From an uncultured Oscillospiraceae bacterium (GTDB lineage Bacteria; Bacillota; Clostridia; Oscillospirales; Ruminococcaceae): 64,000 bases of DNA. This document shows positions 33,333-42,149 of the stretch, in pieces (position 1 is the stretch's first letter; every line of letters starts with the position of its first letter). The translations under genes and the position numbers were made by a program. Under the pieces are notes generated by a model, which made no database searches, was not told where the DNA came from, and saw nothing but the letters and a program-made list of their open reading frames with translations. The stretch lies in NCBI GenBank assembly GCA_934448295.1, contig CAKSEY010000002.1, positions 124,001 to 188,000 of the forward strand, in the 5' to 3' direction.

Positions 33333-34943
33333 TTATTTCTTAAGGTCGAGAGAAGCCTTGATGAAGCCGTTGAACAGCGGGTGCGGTCTGTTCGGTCTGC
33401 TCTTGAACTCAGGGTGGAACTGAACGGCGACAAACCACGGGTGAACGTCCTTCGGCAGCTCAACTATCTCAACAAGCTTTCCGTCAGGGGAAAGTCCCGC
33501 GAACTTAAGACCCAGCGCTGCGAACTGCTCACGATAGGTGTTGTTGAACTCGTAACGGTGACGGTGGCGCTCATAGATAAGACCCTCGCCGTAAAGCTCC
33601 CTGGAGATGGAGGTCTCGTCCAGCTTGCAGGGGTACAGACCAAGGCGCATTGTGCCGCCCATGTCTACGCCCTTCTGGTCGGGCATGATGTCGATAACGT
33701 CATACTGGTGCTCGCCGAACTCGGAGGAGCTTGCGCCCTCCAGACCTGCAACGTGGCGCGCGAACTCTATTACAGCCATCTGCATGCCAAGGCACAGTCC
33801 GAGATATGGCTTCTTGTGCTCTCTTGCGTAGCGCACAGCCTCTATCTTGCCCTCAATTCCTCTGTCGCCGAAGCCGCCCGGAACAATGATTCCGTCGACC
33901 ATGCCGAGAAGCTCCTCGGATGTCTCGGGAGTTACCTCCTCGGAATTGATAAGCTCTATATGCACGTCCGCGCCGTTTGCCGCGCCTGCGTGCCTGATGG
34001 ACTCCATAACGGAGATGTAAGCGTCAGGAAGGGAAACGTACTTTCCGACAAGACCGATGGTAAGCGGCTTTGTGGCGTTCTCCTGCATGTGCACCATGTT
34101 CCTCCACTCGGTGAGGTCAGGCTCCCTGTCCTCAAGACCCAGGTGATGGCACGCGGAGTGGGCAAGTCCTGCCTCCTCCAGCATGAGCGGAACGGCGTAC
34201 AGCGAAGAAGCGGTGAGGTTCGGGATAACGTCCTCCTTGCGGACGTTGCAGAAGCTTGCGACCTTGTCCATCATATCCTGCGGTATCTCGCAGTCGCTGC
34301 GAAGAACCAGCACATTAGGCTGGATACCGATGGAAAGAAGCTCCTTTACGCTGTGCTGCGTGGGCTTTGTCTTTAGCTCGTTGCTGCCGGAGATGAATGG
34401 GAGAAGCGTAACGTGGATATACATTACATTCTCTCTGCCAACGTCGTTGCTCACCTGACGGATAGCCTCCAGGAACGGCGTGGACTCGATATCGCCTACC
34501 GTGCCGCCGATCTCGGTGATGACTACGTCCGCCGCCTCAGCGCCGCTGTTGGCAACGCGGTATATCCTGTCCTTTATCTCATTGGTCACATGGGGAATGA
34601 CCTGAACGGTGCCGCCGAGGTAATCGCCGCGGCGCTCCTTGTTAAGTACTGTCCAGTAGATCTTACCGGTGGTAACGTTGCTGTTCACCGAAAGATTCTC
34701 GTCGATAAAGCGCTCGTAATGTCCCAGGTCGAGGTCGGTTTCCGCGCCGTCGTCGGTCACGAATACCTCGCCGTGCTGATAGGGGCTCATGGTGCCGGGG
34801 TCAACATTTATATAAGGGTCGAACTTCTGGATAGTGACCTTGTATCCTCTCATTTTGAGCAGACGTCCGAGGGAGGCGGCGGTAATGCCCTTGCCAAGTC
34901 CCGAAACGACGCCGCCGGTAACAAAGATGTATTTTGCAGCCAT
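33333..34943 (-). CDS. pyrG: CTP synthase
   Basis: It makes CTP from UTP with glutamine. The start is taken at 34943 (MAAKYIFVTGGVVSGLGKG), after GGAAGG; a more upstream in-frame ATG would lie in the leader. The synthetase half has QKFDPYINVDPGTMSPYQHG and TDLDLGHYERF; the glutaminase half has GGFGDRG, the nucleophile loop YLGLCLGMQ, and the His/Glu pair VQFHPEFKSRP. About 536 residues, the usual length. No GGGC start-site run for reiterative pyrG control is seen after the -10. Confidence 0.98.
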   Translation of the reverse strand: MAAKYIFVTGGVVSGLGKGITAASLGRLLKMRGYKVTIQKFDPYINVDPGTMSPYQHGEVFVTDDGAETDLDLGHYERFIDENLSVNSNVTTGKIYWTVLNKERRGDYLGGTVQVIPHVTNEIKDRIYRVANSGAEAADVVITEIGGTVGDIESTPFLEAIRQVSNDVGRENVMYIHVTLLPFISGSNELKTKPTQHSVKELLSIGIQPNVLVLRSDCEIPQDMMDKVASFCNVRKEDVIPNLTASSLYAVPLMLEEAGLAHSACHHLGLEDREPDLTEWRNMVHMQENATKPLTIGLVGKYVSLPDAYISVMESIRHAGAANGADVHIELINSEEVTPETSEELLGMVDGIIVPGGFGDRGIEGKIEAVRYAREHKKPYLGLCLGMQMAVIEFARHVAGLEGASSSEFGEHQYDVIDIMPDQKGVDMGGTMRLGLYPCKLDETSISRELYGEGLIYERHRHRYEFNNTYREQFAALGLKFAGLSPDGKLVEIVELPKDVHPWFVAVQFHPEFKSRPNRPHPLFNGFIKASLDLKK

Positions 34944-35006
34944 TCTGTGTGACCTTCCTTTCTTTTCTCCGTCTTTACGCACACACCGGAAAACATATCT
35001 TAAACC

Positions 35007-35035
35007 ATTATATCACCTTGCGCCTTTTTTTTCAA
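35007..35035 (-). promoter_or_regulatory. pyrG promoter
   Basis: Minus-strand TTGAAA (35035-35030) and TATAAT (35012-35007) with a 17-nt spacer. Confidence 0.8.
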
Positions 35036-35095
35036 GTGGTATTTCTACTAAATTCCCCACAGAACAGCAATTATTTTTACGCTGACTTCACAGCG

Positions 35096-35827
35096 TTACT
35101 TCCAGTTTCTGTCGTAGCTAGGAGCTTCCAGCAGCGGGTTTGACGTTGTGGCGGGCTTTTTCCGCCTTTTCGGGATATAATCCGCGATGTTGAACGGCTT
35201 TTTTTCCGGCTTCCTGCGGAACTCACCCAGGTAGTACTCCAGCGACTGCACGATCTTCTTCGTTGACCCGAACCACCCGCTGACCTCCAGCTTATCCATC
35301 TTCTGGAACCCGCGCTCGTTAAGCTCCGGGCTGTCGAACGTGGTGTGGTCGTCCTCGTCAACGTGGTAGCCCAGGCGGGAGCTTTCGTAGAAATAGTACC
35401 GCACCTCGCCCTTCACCGTAAAGGAGCAGGGAGTTTTTTCAGCGTCCCGTGTTATTTCCTCCACGCCGGAAAACGGCACATAATACAGCTTGCGCAGGAT
35501 CGTCTGCTTCCCGCCGCCGCTGAATTCCCCGGCGTACAGGCTGAAAACGAAGCCGTCCGGCAGGATATCCAGATAGGTGAAGCGGTTGTGCCGCTTGGTA
35601 TATTTATAGGTGAAATACACCGCCGTGAACACCGCCGCCGTCCCCAGAAAAACGCACCCGAAAATCACCATGGCGAGAAGCCTTACGATATCGCGGTCGC
35701 CGAGATTCAGCAGGATATTTACGGTGCAGAACACGCAAACGCCGAAAAGCGGCACAAGCACAGTTATCACTGTGCCCTTGAGCCGCCTGCGGTATTTCGT
35801 TGTGACCGCATGAAAAAAGTAATCCAT
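35096..35827 (-). CDS. YcxB-like membrane protein of unknown function
   Basis: About 243 residues, with two membrane helices (about 20-40 and 48-70), then a soluble beta-rich domain (FTYLDILPDGFVFSLYAGEF, KLYYVPFSGVEEIT) like the YcxB family, and a Lys/Arg-rich tail. The start ATG 35827 is preferred because GGGG lies 5 nt upstream. The function is unknown. It has its own promoter, which overlaps the end of spoVAE. Confidence 0.65.
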   Translation of the reverse strand: MDYFFHAVTTKYRRRLKGTVITVLVPLFGVCVFCTVNILLNLGDRDIVRLLAMVIFGCVFLGTAAVFTAVYFTYKYTKRHNRFTYLDILPDGFVFSLYAGEFSGGGKQTILRKLYYVPFSGVEEITRDAEKTPCSFTVKGEVRYYFYESSRLGYHVDEDDHTTFDSPELNERGFQKMDKLEVSGWFGSTKKIVQSLEYYLGEFRRKPEKKPFNIADYIPKRRKKPATTSNPLLEAPSYDRNWK

Positions 35828-35841
35828 AAACACCCCGAGGT

Positions 35842-35875
35842 CAATTCGGAATTCTTGATTCGGAATTCGGAATTA
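35842..35875. repeat. Short AATTCGGAATTC-type repeat
   Basis: TCGGAATTC recurs within 30 nt, with an incomplete third copy, in the leader of the YcxB-like gene, and a similar AATTCCGAATTT occurs at 40608-40619. It is a simple palindromic repeat of unknown role. Confidence 0.45.
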
Positions 35876-35912
35876 TTTTTCGTCCCGCTTAGCAGGACAT
35901 TGCTATAAGACA

Positions 35913-35941
35913 ATTATAACATAACGGAGTGTTTAAGTCAA
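35913..35941 (-). promoter_or_regulatory. Promoter of the YcxB-like gene
   Basis: Minus-strand TTGACT (35941-35936) and TATAAT (35918-35913) with a 17-nt spacer. It lies just beyond the 3' end of spoVAE. Confidence 0.75.
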
Positions 35942-35946
35942 TGCGG

Positions 35947-36324
35947 TTACGTTTCGTTTATTTTGGAGCCGCTCTTAAAGCACAGCGCCGCCAGCAGTCC
36001 GAAGAATATCGCCGCCGATATTCCCGCCGCCGAGGCAGTGAAGCCGCCCATGAAAGCCCCGATAAGCCCGTGCTCGTCCACCGCCTCGCGGACTCCCTTT
36101 GCAAGCAGGCTGCCGAATCCGGTCAGCGGAACTGTCGCGCCGCCCCCCGCGAACTCGATAAGCGGCTCGTAAACTCCCACCGCGCCCAGGATAACTCCCG
36201 CCACGACATAGCTCACCAGAATACGCGCCGGGGTGAGCTTCGTGACGTCGATAAGGAGCTGCCCCACCGCGCAGAACGCCCCGCCTATCAGGAACGCCCA
36301 CAAATATTCAAGAAACATATCCAT
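35947..36324 (-). CDS. spoVAE: Stage V sporulation protein AE
   Basis: A 125-residue membrane protein of the SpoVA channel that moves dipicolinic acid into the forespore and out at germination. Family features are FLIGGAFCAVGQLLIDVTKL and GGATVPLTGFGSLLAKG. It shares an ancestor with SpoVAC (the same LIGG and VPITGF pattern). It follows spoVAD by 2 nt. Confidence 0.92.
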   Translation of the reverse strand: MDMFLEYLWAFLIGGAFCAVGQLLIDVTKLTPARILVSYVVAGVILGAVGVYEPLIEFAGGGATVPLTGFGSLLAKGVREAVDEHGLIGAFMGGFTASAAGISAAIFFGLLAALCFKSGSKINET

Positions 36325-36326
36325 TC

Positions 36327-37340
36327 TTATCCCCCCTGTTCAGATGAGATCTCAACGCAGTGCGCAATTCCCGGAATACTGCCGCCCTGCTGTACCATGG
36401 TCGGCGACATCAGCGCACCGGTGGCGCAGTAAAGTATTCTCTTCAGCTCCCCGGACTGCACCCGCTTCAGGAAGTGCCCGCACATCATGGAAGCCGAGCA
36501 CCCGCACCCGGAGCCGCCCGCGTGCACGTCCTGGCTGGCGCGGTCGTATATCATCAGTCCGCAGTCCTTGTGGTACTCCTTCAGGGAAACCCCGTCCCGC
36601 TGGAACAGGTCGTACAGCAGGTCGCTGCCCACCTGTCCCAGATCTCCGGTGATTATCACGTCATAGTCCTGCGGGTGAGTGCCGCGGTGTTTCATGTGGC
36701 GGGCGAGGGTGTCGTATGCCGCCCCCGCCATCGCCGCGCCCATGTTGTTGAGGTCTGTTATGCCCATGTCCTCTATCTTGCCTATGGTCGCCGCGCGGAT
36801 AAACGGCGGCTTTCCGCTGAACCCCACCAGCGCCGCTCCTGAGGCTGTCGCAGTCCATTGGGCGGTGGGAGTGCGCACTCCGCCGTAGTTCAGCGGAAAC
36901 CGGAACTGCCGCTCCGCCGTGCTGAAATGCGAGGAGGTGCTGGCTATCACCGTATCAAGATATCCCGCGTTCACCAGAGCCGCCGCCAGCAGGAGACCCT
37001 CTGCGAATGTGGAGCACGCTCCGTATATCCCAAGGAACGGCATATAGTAGTCCTTCAGCCCATAGGAGCTTCCCACGCACTGGTTCAGCAGGTCGCCGGC
37101 TATGACCAGGTCTATCTTGTCCGGGGAGAGTTCTGCTTTTCTCAGCACATGACCCACCGCGCGCCGCTGGAACAGCGCCTCGGACTGCTCCCATGTGTCC
37201 GCGCCGCCCTTGTTGTCCTCTATCACCTCGTCGAATTCACCGCCGTAGGGGCCGTCGTTCTCCGCCTTTCCGACAACAGCCGCATAGGATATGATTGACG
37301 GCTTGCGGAAGCACATTGTTCTTCCCTCACAGAATTTCAC
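36327..37340 (-). CDS. spoVAD: Stage V sporulation protein AD
   Basis: A thiolase-fold soluble component of the SpoVA complex that binds dipicolinic acid. The start GTG 37340 (MKFCEGRTMCFRKPSI) is chosen because it aligns with the MKLTGKQTWVFEHP start of the Bacillus protein and has GGGGGG upstream. Other matches are GGEFDEVIEDN, YGACSTFAEGLLLAAAL and HAGGSGCGCSASM. 337 residues, full length. Confidence 0.95.
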   Translation of the reverse strand: MKFCEGRTMCFRKPSIISYAAVVGKAENDGPYGGEFDEVIEDNKGGADTWEQSEALFQRRAVGHVLRKAELSPDKIDLVIAGDLLNQCVGSSYGLKDYYMPFLGIYGACSTFAEGLLLAAALVNAGYLDTVIASTSSHFSTAERQFRFPLNYGGVRTPTAQWTATASGAALVGFSGKPPFIRAATIGKIEDMGITDLNNMGAAMAGAAYDTLARHMKHRGTHPQDYDVIITGDLGQVGSDLLYDLFQRDGVSLKEYHKDCGLMIYDRASQDVHAGGSGCGCSASMMCGHFLKRVQSGELKRILYCATGALMSPTMVQQGGSIPGIAHCVEISSEQGG

Positions 37341-37352
37341 AGCTATCCCCCC

Positions 37353-37802
37353 TTACTTCATGAAAAGCCCTACTATATAGTAGATGATCCCATAGACCAC
37401 CGAGGCGCTTATGCCGTAAACTATCACGGGGCCGGCAATTACGAACATCTTCGCGCCGAGCCCCAGCACATAGCCCTCGCTCTTGAAGTCCAGCGCCGGG
37501 GAGGCAACGGCGTTCGCAAATCCCGTTATCGGGACCAGCGTGCCCGCGCCCGCGTGCTGCGCGATACGGTCGTACCATTCCAGCCCGGTGAACAGGATAC
37601 TCAGGAACACCAGCGTCATGGAGGTCAGCGCGCCTGCGTCGTCCTTGTCCAGCCCTGTCATTCCGTATACGTTCAGCAGGGCCTCGCCCAGCGTGCAGAT
37701 AAGCCCCCCTATAAGGAACGCCATCGGCACAGTCTTGTACAGCTTTGAGCCATGCGAACGCTTTTTCGCAAGCTCGCCGTATTCTTCGTTAGATATATTC
37801 AT
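37353..37802 (-). CDS. spoVAC: Stage V sporulation protein AC
   Basis: A 149-residue membrane protein, a mechanosensitive-type component of the SpoVA channel. It has FLIGGLICTLGEALLNVYG and AGTLVPITGFANAVASPALDFKSEG, quoted here in part as LVPITGFANAVASPALD. First of spoVAC-AD-AE; the AA, AB and AF genes are absent, as in many Clostridia. No clear sigma-G promoter was found by eye in the AT-rich upstream gap. Confidence 0.94.
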   Translation of the reverse strand: MNISNEEYGELAKKRSHGSKLYKTVPMAFLIGGLICTLGEALLNVYGMTGLDKDDAGALTSMTLVFLSILFTGLEWYDRIAQHAGAGTLVPITGFANAVASPALDFKSEGYVLGLGAKMFVIAGPVIVYGISASVVYGIIYYIVGLFMK

Positions 37803-37907
37803 ACAGGAACTCTCCTTTTTTTACTTTTGCGGATATTTTCTGCGTTTTTGCCGAAAAAATACATGAACGTGTCAATGAGGAAAAATGTAAAAAATCCTGA
37901 CGAACTA

Positions 37908-37936
37908 TTGACAAACAGGCAATTATATTGTAAAAT
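37908..37936 (+). promoter_or_regulatory. Promoter of the ComFB-like gene
   Basis: TTGACA (37908-37913) and TAAAAT (37931-37936) with a 17-nt spacer. Confidence 0.7.
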
Positions 37937-37982
37937 AAATATATTATACAGCCGCATAAACGGACGGTCAGGGAGGTTATTT

Positions 37983-38246
37983 ATGGCACTCGTCAATATA
38001 ATGGAAGATATCGTTGAGGATAAGCTCGCAGAAATGCTTAAAACCGAGAGCTGCTGCAAATGCGAACGCTGCATCGAGGACATGACCGCGCTCGCCCTGA
38101 ATAAGCTCCCGGCAAGATACGTCAGCACGCACAACGGCGAGCTGTTTTCAAAGCTGAATTCGCTGGTGCGCCAGAACAGCGTTGACCTGAATATCGCTGT
38201 CGCCGAGGCTATCGCCTGCGTTTCAAAAAAGCCGTCTCACAAGTAG
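37983..38246 (+). CDS. ComFB-like (late competence) protein
   Basis: An 87-residue protein with NIMEDIVEDKLAEML, a zinc-type CCKCERC cluster (about residues 24-30) and MTALALNKLPARYVSTHNGE, all typical of the ComFB family. In cyanobacteria related proteins bind cyclic dinucleotides; in Firmicutes the role is unclear. The start ATG 37983 follows GGGAGG. It is monocistronic, divergent from spoVAC. Confidence 0.85.
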   Translation: MALVNIMEDIVEDKLAEMLKTESCCKCERCIEDMTALALNKLPARYVSTHNGELFSKLNSLVRQNSVDLNIAVAEAIACVSKKPSHK

Positions 38247-38259
38247 CTATTACTCAAAG

Positions 38260-38289
38260 CTCCGTATTCTGCGCAATGCGGAGTTTTTT
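38260..38289 (+). terminator. Terminator of the ComFB-like gene
   Basis: CTCCGTATT pairs with AATGCGGAG (one G-U), followed by six T residues, just upstream of the thiamine promoter. Confidence 0.85.
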
Positions 38290-38293
38290 GCTG

Positions 38294-38322
38294 TTGACAA
38301 AGCCGTTTTATAGTGGTATAAT
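38294..38322 (+). promoter_or_regulatory. Thiamine operon promoter
   Basis: Consensus TTGACA (38294-38299) and TATAAT (38317-38322) with a 17-nt spacer, directly upstream of the TPP riboswitch. Confidence 0.9.
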
Positions 38323-38330
38323 ATATTGTG

Positions 38331-38412
38331 CTGGGGGTACTCATTCCGAGTTGAGAGGGCGTAAAGCCCGACCCTTTGAACCTGTTGGTTAATACCATCG
38401 TAGGGAAGCCGT
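38331..38412 (+). promoter_or_regulatory. TPP riboswitch
   Basis: Canonical thi-box: GGGGGTAC, GTTGAGAG, then ACCCTTTGAACCTG, GGTTAATACCA and the terminal TCGTAGGGAA. It sits between the promoter and thiD, with a terminator as expression platform. TPP binding should repress thiD/thiC. Confidence 0.97.
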
Positions 38413-38430
38413 GACGAAATATCATCTCAG

Positions 38431-38460
38431 GACTTCTGCTATTCAGGGGTCTTTTGTTTT
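38431..38460 (+). terminator. Expression platform of the TPP riboswitch
   Basis: GACTTCTG (38431-38438) pairs with CAGGGGTC (38444-38451, two G-U), followed by TTTTGTTTT. It is 18 nt before the start of thiD. Confidence 0.8.
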
Positions 38461-38477
38461 ATCCAGGAGGTTCCCCG

Positions 38478-39272
38478 ATGAAAAACTGTCTTACCATCGC
38501 TGGCTCTGACTGCTCCGGCGGAGCAGGAATACAGGCTGATCTGAAAACCTTTTCGGCGCTTGGCTGCTACGGCATGAGCGTTATCACCTCCGTTGTGGCG
38601 GAGAACACCGAGCGCGTATTTACAAGCATGGCAGTCGCGCCGGACGTTATCTCCGCGCAGCTTGACGCGATTTTTGCCGATATCCGCGTCGACGCGGTGA
38701 AAATAGGCGTGCTCCCGGACGCGGGGGCTATGCGCGCCGTTGCCGCGGCTCTGCTGAAATATCAGCCGGAGATAGTGGTCTGCGACCCGGTTATCTCAGC
38801 GACCGCCGGAGGGGATCTCATGCAGGGCTCCGCGCTAGGGGCTTTCATCGGCGGGATAATCCCGCTGTGCAGCCTGCTGACCCCGAATATCCCGGAAACC
38901 GAAACCCTGCTCGGCTGTAAGATAGAGACCCTCGCCGACATAAAGGCGGCGGCGCTCAGCCTGTTCGCGCACGGCGCGGACGCGGTGCTGATAAAGGGCG
39001 GTCATCTCGCCGGGGACGCAACGGATATCCTGTTTGACGGAAAGGAATTCCACAGCTTCACCCACGAGCGGGTACAGACGAACGCGACCCACGGCACCGG
39101 CTGCACGCTGTCCTCCGCCATAGCGGCATATCAGGCGATGGGGAATACTCTGCCGGAGGCGGTAAGGCTCGCCAAGGAATACCTGACAGGCGCAATACAG
39201 CACGGACTTGAAATCGGGAAGGGCAAGAATCCCATGGATCACTTCTACCGCCAGTTCCCGGAAAGGAAATGA
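38478..39272 (+). CDS. thiD: Hydroxymethylpyrimidine (phosphate) kinase
   Basis: It phosphorylates HMP and HMP-P to HMP-PP for thiamine synthesis. The start ATG 38478 follows AGGAGG. Family features are TIAGSDCSGGAGIQADLKTF, VCDPVISATAGG, TPNIPETETLLG and the catalytic NATHGTGCTLSSAIAA. 264 residues, full length. One nt separates it from thiC. Confidence 0.96.
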   Translation: MKNCLTIAGSDCSGGAGIQADLKTFSALGCYGMSVITSVVAENTERVFTSMAVAPDVISAQLDAIFADIRVDAVKIGVLPDAGAMRAVAAALLKYQPEIVVCDPVISATAGGDLMQGSALGAFIGGIIPLCSLLTPNIPETETLLGCKIETLADIKAAALSLFAHGADAVLIKGGHLAGDATDILFDGKEFHSFTHERVQTNATHGTGCTLSSAIAAYQAMGNTLPEAVRLAKEYLTGAIQHGLEIGKGKNPMDHFYRQFPERK

Positions 39273-39273
39273 A

Positions 39274-40587
39274 ATGAGAGAATACAAAACACAGATGGAG
39301 GCAGCGAAAAAGGGCATTATAACCCCGGAAATGAAGACCGTTGCCGAAAAGGAATACATGGAGCCTGAAAAGCTCCGCGAACTGGTCGCAAAGGGCTGGG
39401 TAGCAATCCCCGCCAACGTGAACCACACCGCTCTTTCCGCAGAGGGTGTGGGCTCCGGGCTGAAAACGAAGATCAACGTAAACCTCGGTATTTCCGGCGA
39501 CTGCAAGGACTACACCATGGAAATGCAGAAGGTGGATATGGCGATAAGGTTCGGCGCAGAAGCTATCATGGATCTGTCGAACTACGGCAAGACCAACACG
39601 TTCCGCAGGCAGCTCATTGAGCGCTCCCCCGCCATGATAGGCACCGTTCCCATGTACGACGCGATAGGCTATCTCGACAAGGACCTGCTGGAGATCTCCG
39701 CAGAGGACTTCCTGAAGGTAGTGCGCGCCCACGCAGAAGAGGGCGTTGACTTCATGACTATCCACGCGGGAATCAACCGCCGCGCTATTGAAGCGTTCCG
39801 CCGCGACCCGCGCAAGATGAACATAGTGTCCCGGGGAGGCTCCCTGCTGTTCGCATGGATGATGATGACCGGAAACGAGAACCCGTTCTACGAGCATTAC
39901 GACGAGGTGCTCGATATTCTCCGCGAATATGACGTTACCATCTCCCTCGGCGACGCGCTGCGCCCCGGCTGTATCGACGACGCAACGGACGCTGGTCAGA
40001 TATCCGAGCTTATAGAGCTCGGAGCACTCACAGAGCGCGCATGGGCAAAGGACGTTCAGGTCATGGTAGAGGGTCCCGGTCACATGGCGATGAACGAGAT
40101 CGAGGCAAACATGAAGCTTGAAAAGCGCATCTGCCACAATGCCCCGTTCTATGTCCTCGGCCCGCTGGTGACCGATATATTCCCGGGCTACGACCATATA
40201 ACCTCCGCGATAGGCGGCGCGATAGCTGCGGCAAGCGGCGCGGATTTCCTGTGCTATGTGACCCCCGCAGAGCACCTGAGACTCCCCGACCTCAACGACG
40301 TCAAGGAGGGAATTATCGCCAGCAAGATAGCCGCCCACGCTGCGGATATCGCAAAGGGGATCCCCCACGCCCGCGACAAGGACAACGAGATGGCGGCAGC
40401 CCGCCACAAGCTCGACTGGGAGGAAATGTTCAAGGTAGCCGCAGACCCCGACAAGGCGCGCGCTTACTTTGAGAGCGTACCCCCCGCAGACCGTCATTCC
40501 TGCTCAATGTGCGGAAAGATGTGCGCAGTACGCACCACCAACATGATACTTGAGGGCAAGGAAGTAAAATTCTGCACTGAAAAATAA
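39274..40587 (+). CDS. thiC: Phosphomethylpyrimidine synthase
   Basis: A radical-SAM enzyme that converts AIR to HMP-P. It has VNLGISGDCKDYTMEMQK, FMTIHAGINRRAIEAFRR, VMVEGPGHMAMNEIEAN and the C-terminal [4Fe-4S] cysteines in CSMCGKMCAVR. At 437 residues it is the shorter bacterial form. With thiD it gives a complete route to HMP-PP under TPP-riboswitch control. Confidence 0.97.
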   Translation: MREYKTQMEAAKKGIITPEMKTVAEKEYMEPEKLRELVAKGWVAIPANVNHTALSAEGVGSGLKTKINVNLGISGDCKDYTMEMQKVDMAIRFGAEAIMDLSNYGKTNTFRRQLIERSPAMIGTVPMYDAIGYLDKDLLEISAEDFLKVVRAHAEEGVDFMTIHAGINRRAIEAFRRDPRKMNIVSRGGSLLFAWMMMTGNENPFYEHYDEVLDILREYDVTISLGDALRPGCIDDATDAGQISELIELGALTERAWAKDVQVMVEGPGHMAMNEIEANMKLEKRICHNAPFYVLGPLVTDIFPGYDHITSAIGGAIAAASGADFLCYVTPAEHLRLPDLNDVKEGIIASKIAAHAADIAKGIPHARDKDNEMAAARHKLDWEEMFKVAADPDKARAYFESVPPADRHSCSMCGKMCAVRTTNMILEGKEVKFCTEK

Positions 40588-40630
40588 ATCGGATTTTGTA
40601 ATGCATAATTCCGAATTTATTTATAGTCTC

Positions 40631-40782
40631 CGGCGGGGAGCGCCGTCCGGGGTCAGATTCCAGCGAGGGAACGCGTGTTTCGCGGTGAGAGGATACTTCT
40701 GAGTATCGACCGGCATTACGGCATACCGTAATGTAACGCATTTGTGCGTGCGCCGGGATAACTCTGCCCTGCGCCGCGCAGG
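40631..40782 (+). promoter_or_regulatory. Structured leader upstream of thiW (unassigned)
   Basis: A chain of hairpins: CGGCG/CGCCG (40631-40645), CGCG/CGCG (40672-40684), GATAC/GTATC (40692-40707), a three-way junction closed by CCGGC/GCCGG (40710-40756) with arms ATTACGG/CCGTAAT and ACGCA/TGCGT, then CCTGCG/CGCAGG (40768-40782) beside the ribosome site. GTGAGA plus the next hairpin and GACC recall part of a TPP aptamer, but ACCTGAT and GCGTAGGGAA parts are missing in order. The context points to thiamine control. Confidence 0.5.
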
Positions 40783-40795
40783 AAAGAGGTATCTT

Positions 40796-41338
40796 ATGAA
40801 AAAGACAAACATCAGGAAGCTCGCCATTGCGGCGGTATTAGTCGCGGTAGCCGTTGTCGGCTCGCTTTTCTCGTTCCCGTTCCTCGGGGCGAAGTGCGCG
40901 CCGGTGCAGCACCTAGTCAACATCATCGCGGGCGTTTATCTCGGACCGTGGTGGTCGATGGGAACCGCGTTCTGCGCCAGCCTTATCCGTAATTTCACCG
41001 GGCTCGGCTCGCCGCTGGCATTCCCGGGAAGCATGGTCGGCGCGTTCCTCTCCGGCGTGATGTATCACTGGATATTCAAGGGAAAGCCGCTGTCCCTCCG
41101 TCTGCCCATGGCTTATGTCGGAGAACTGTTCGGAACCTCCGTTATCGGCGGTATGCTCTCATTCCCGATAGCTTACCTGATAATGAACAACACTGCGGCA
41201 ACGCTGTTCGGATTCGTTTTCCCGTTCTTCGCCTCCAGCGTTGTGGGAACCGTTATCGCCGCAATAGTCGTTACTTCGCTCAAGCGCGTCAGGGCTATTG
41301 ATATCTTCCTGGGAGACATACAGCCGCAGAAATCCTGA
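40796..41338 (+). CDS. thiW: ThiW, S-component of an ECF transporter (thiazole uptake)
   Basis: A 180-residue membrane protein that binds the thiazole precursor and works with the ECF energising module, which is not in this window. It has KLAIAAVLVAVAVVGSLFSF, QHLVNIIAGVYLGPWWSMG and NFTGLGSPLAFPGSMVGA, typical of ThiW. The start ATG 40796 follows AAAGAGG. Next to thiM, it supports uptake of hydroxyethylthiazole. Confidence 0.92.
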   Translation: MKKTNIRKLAIAAVLVAVAVVGSLFSFPFLGAKCAPVQHLVNIIAGVYLGPWWSMGTAFCASLIRNFTGLGSPLAFPGSMVGAFLSGVMYHWIFKGKPLSLRLPMAYVGELFGTSVIGGMLSFPIAYLIMNNTAATLFGFVFPFFASSVVGTVIAAIVVTSLKRVRAIDIFLGDIQPQKS

Positions 41339-41348
41339 AAGGCTTGAA

Positions 41349-42149
41349 ATGACCACTAACAGACTCATCGGACATACCCTTGCAGATATGCGGGGTATGT
41401 CCCCTCTTATTCACTGCATAACAAACTACGTTACCGCCGGAGATACCGCAAATATGCTCCTCGCGGCGGGAGCCTCCCCGATAATGGCGGACGACCCAGC
41501 AGAAAGCGCCGAAATAACCGCCCTCGCGCAGGGATTAACGCTGAACCTCGGCACTCCGTCTGCTTCCCGGGTGGAGGCTATGCTCCGCTCGGGCGAAAAG
41601 GCGGCGGAGCGCGGCATTCCGGTGATTTTCGACCCTGTGGGCGTTGCCTGCTCGGAATTCCGCAGAAATTCCGCCGCCGGGATAATCAGCCGTGTGAAGC
41701 TTACCGCCGTCCGCGGAAATCTGTCCGAAATATCCTATCTTGCAGGATTCGACGCCGGAGAAAACGGCGTGGATTCCTCAGAGACCCGGATTTCCCCGCA
41801 GGACGCCGCCCGGACTGCCGCAAAAAAACTCGGCTGCGTGTGCGCCGTGACCGGGGCGTATGATGTAATTTCGGACGGACAGCGCACCGCCGTGATACAT
41901 GGCGGGACTCCGCTGCTTCGCCGCGTGACCGGCGCGGGCTGTATGACCTCGGCATTGTGCGCGGCTTTCTGCTCGGTGAGCGACGGCTTCATCGGAACCG
42001 CCGCCGGAGTTGCGTTCATGGATATCTGCGGGGAACTCGCCGCAGAACGGACGGACGGCACTGGGAGCTTCCGGGCGGCGCTTTTCGACTTCGCCGGAAG
42101 TATGACTCCAAAGCTTCTTATGGAAAGGCTTGATATCAATGAATGTTGA
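41349..42149 (+). CDS. thiM: Hydroxyethylthiazole kinase
   Basis: It phosphorylates salvaged hydroxyethylthiazole. Start ATG 41349 (MTTNRLIGHTLADMRGMSPL). Features are HCITNYVTAGDTANMLLAAG, MADDPAES, FDPVGVACSEFR and the catalytic VTGAGCMTSALCAAF. 266 residues. Its end overlaps the thiE start. Confidence 0.95.
   Translation: MTTNRLIGHTLADMRGMSPLIHCITNYVTAGDTANMLLAAGASPIMADDPAESAEITALAQGLTLNLGTPSASRVEAMLRSGEKAAERGIPVIFDPVGVACSEFRRNSAAGIISRVKLTAVRGNLSEISYLAGFDAGENGVDSSETRISPQDAARTAAKKLGCVCAVTGAYDVISDGQRTAVIHGGTPLLRRVTGAGCMTSALCAAFCSVSDGFIGTAAGVAFMDICGELAAERTDGTGSFRAALFDFAGSMTPKLLMERLDINEC

Noticed and set aside
40631..40782. Calling the thiW leader a TPP riboswitch
   Set aside because: It lacks the ordered ACCTGAT and GCGTAGGGAA parts; only a partial resemblance remains.
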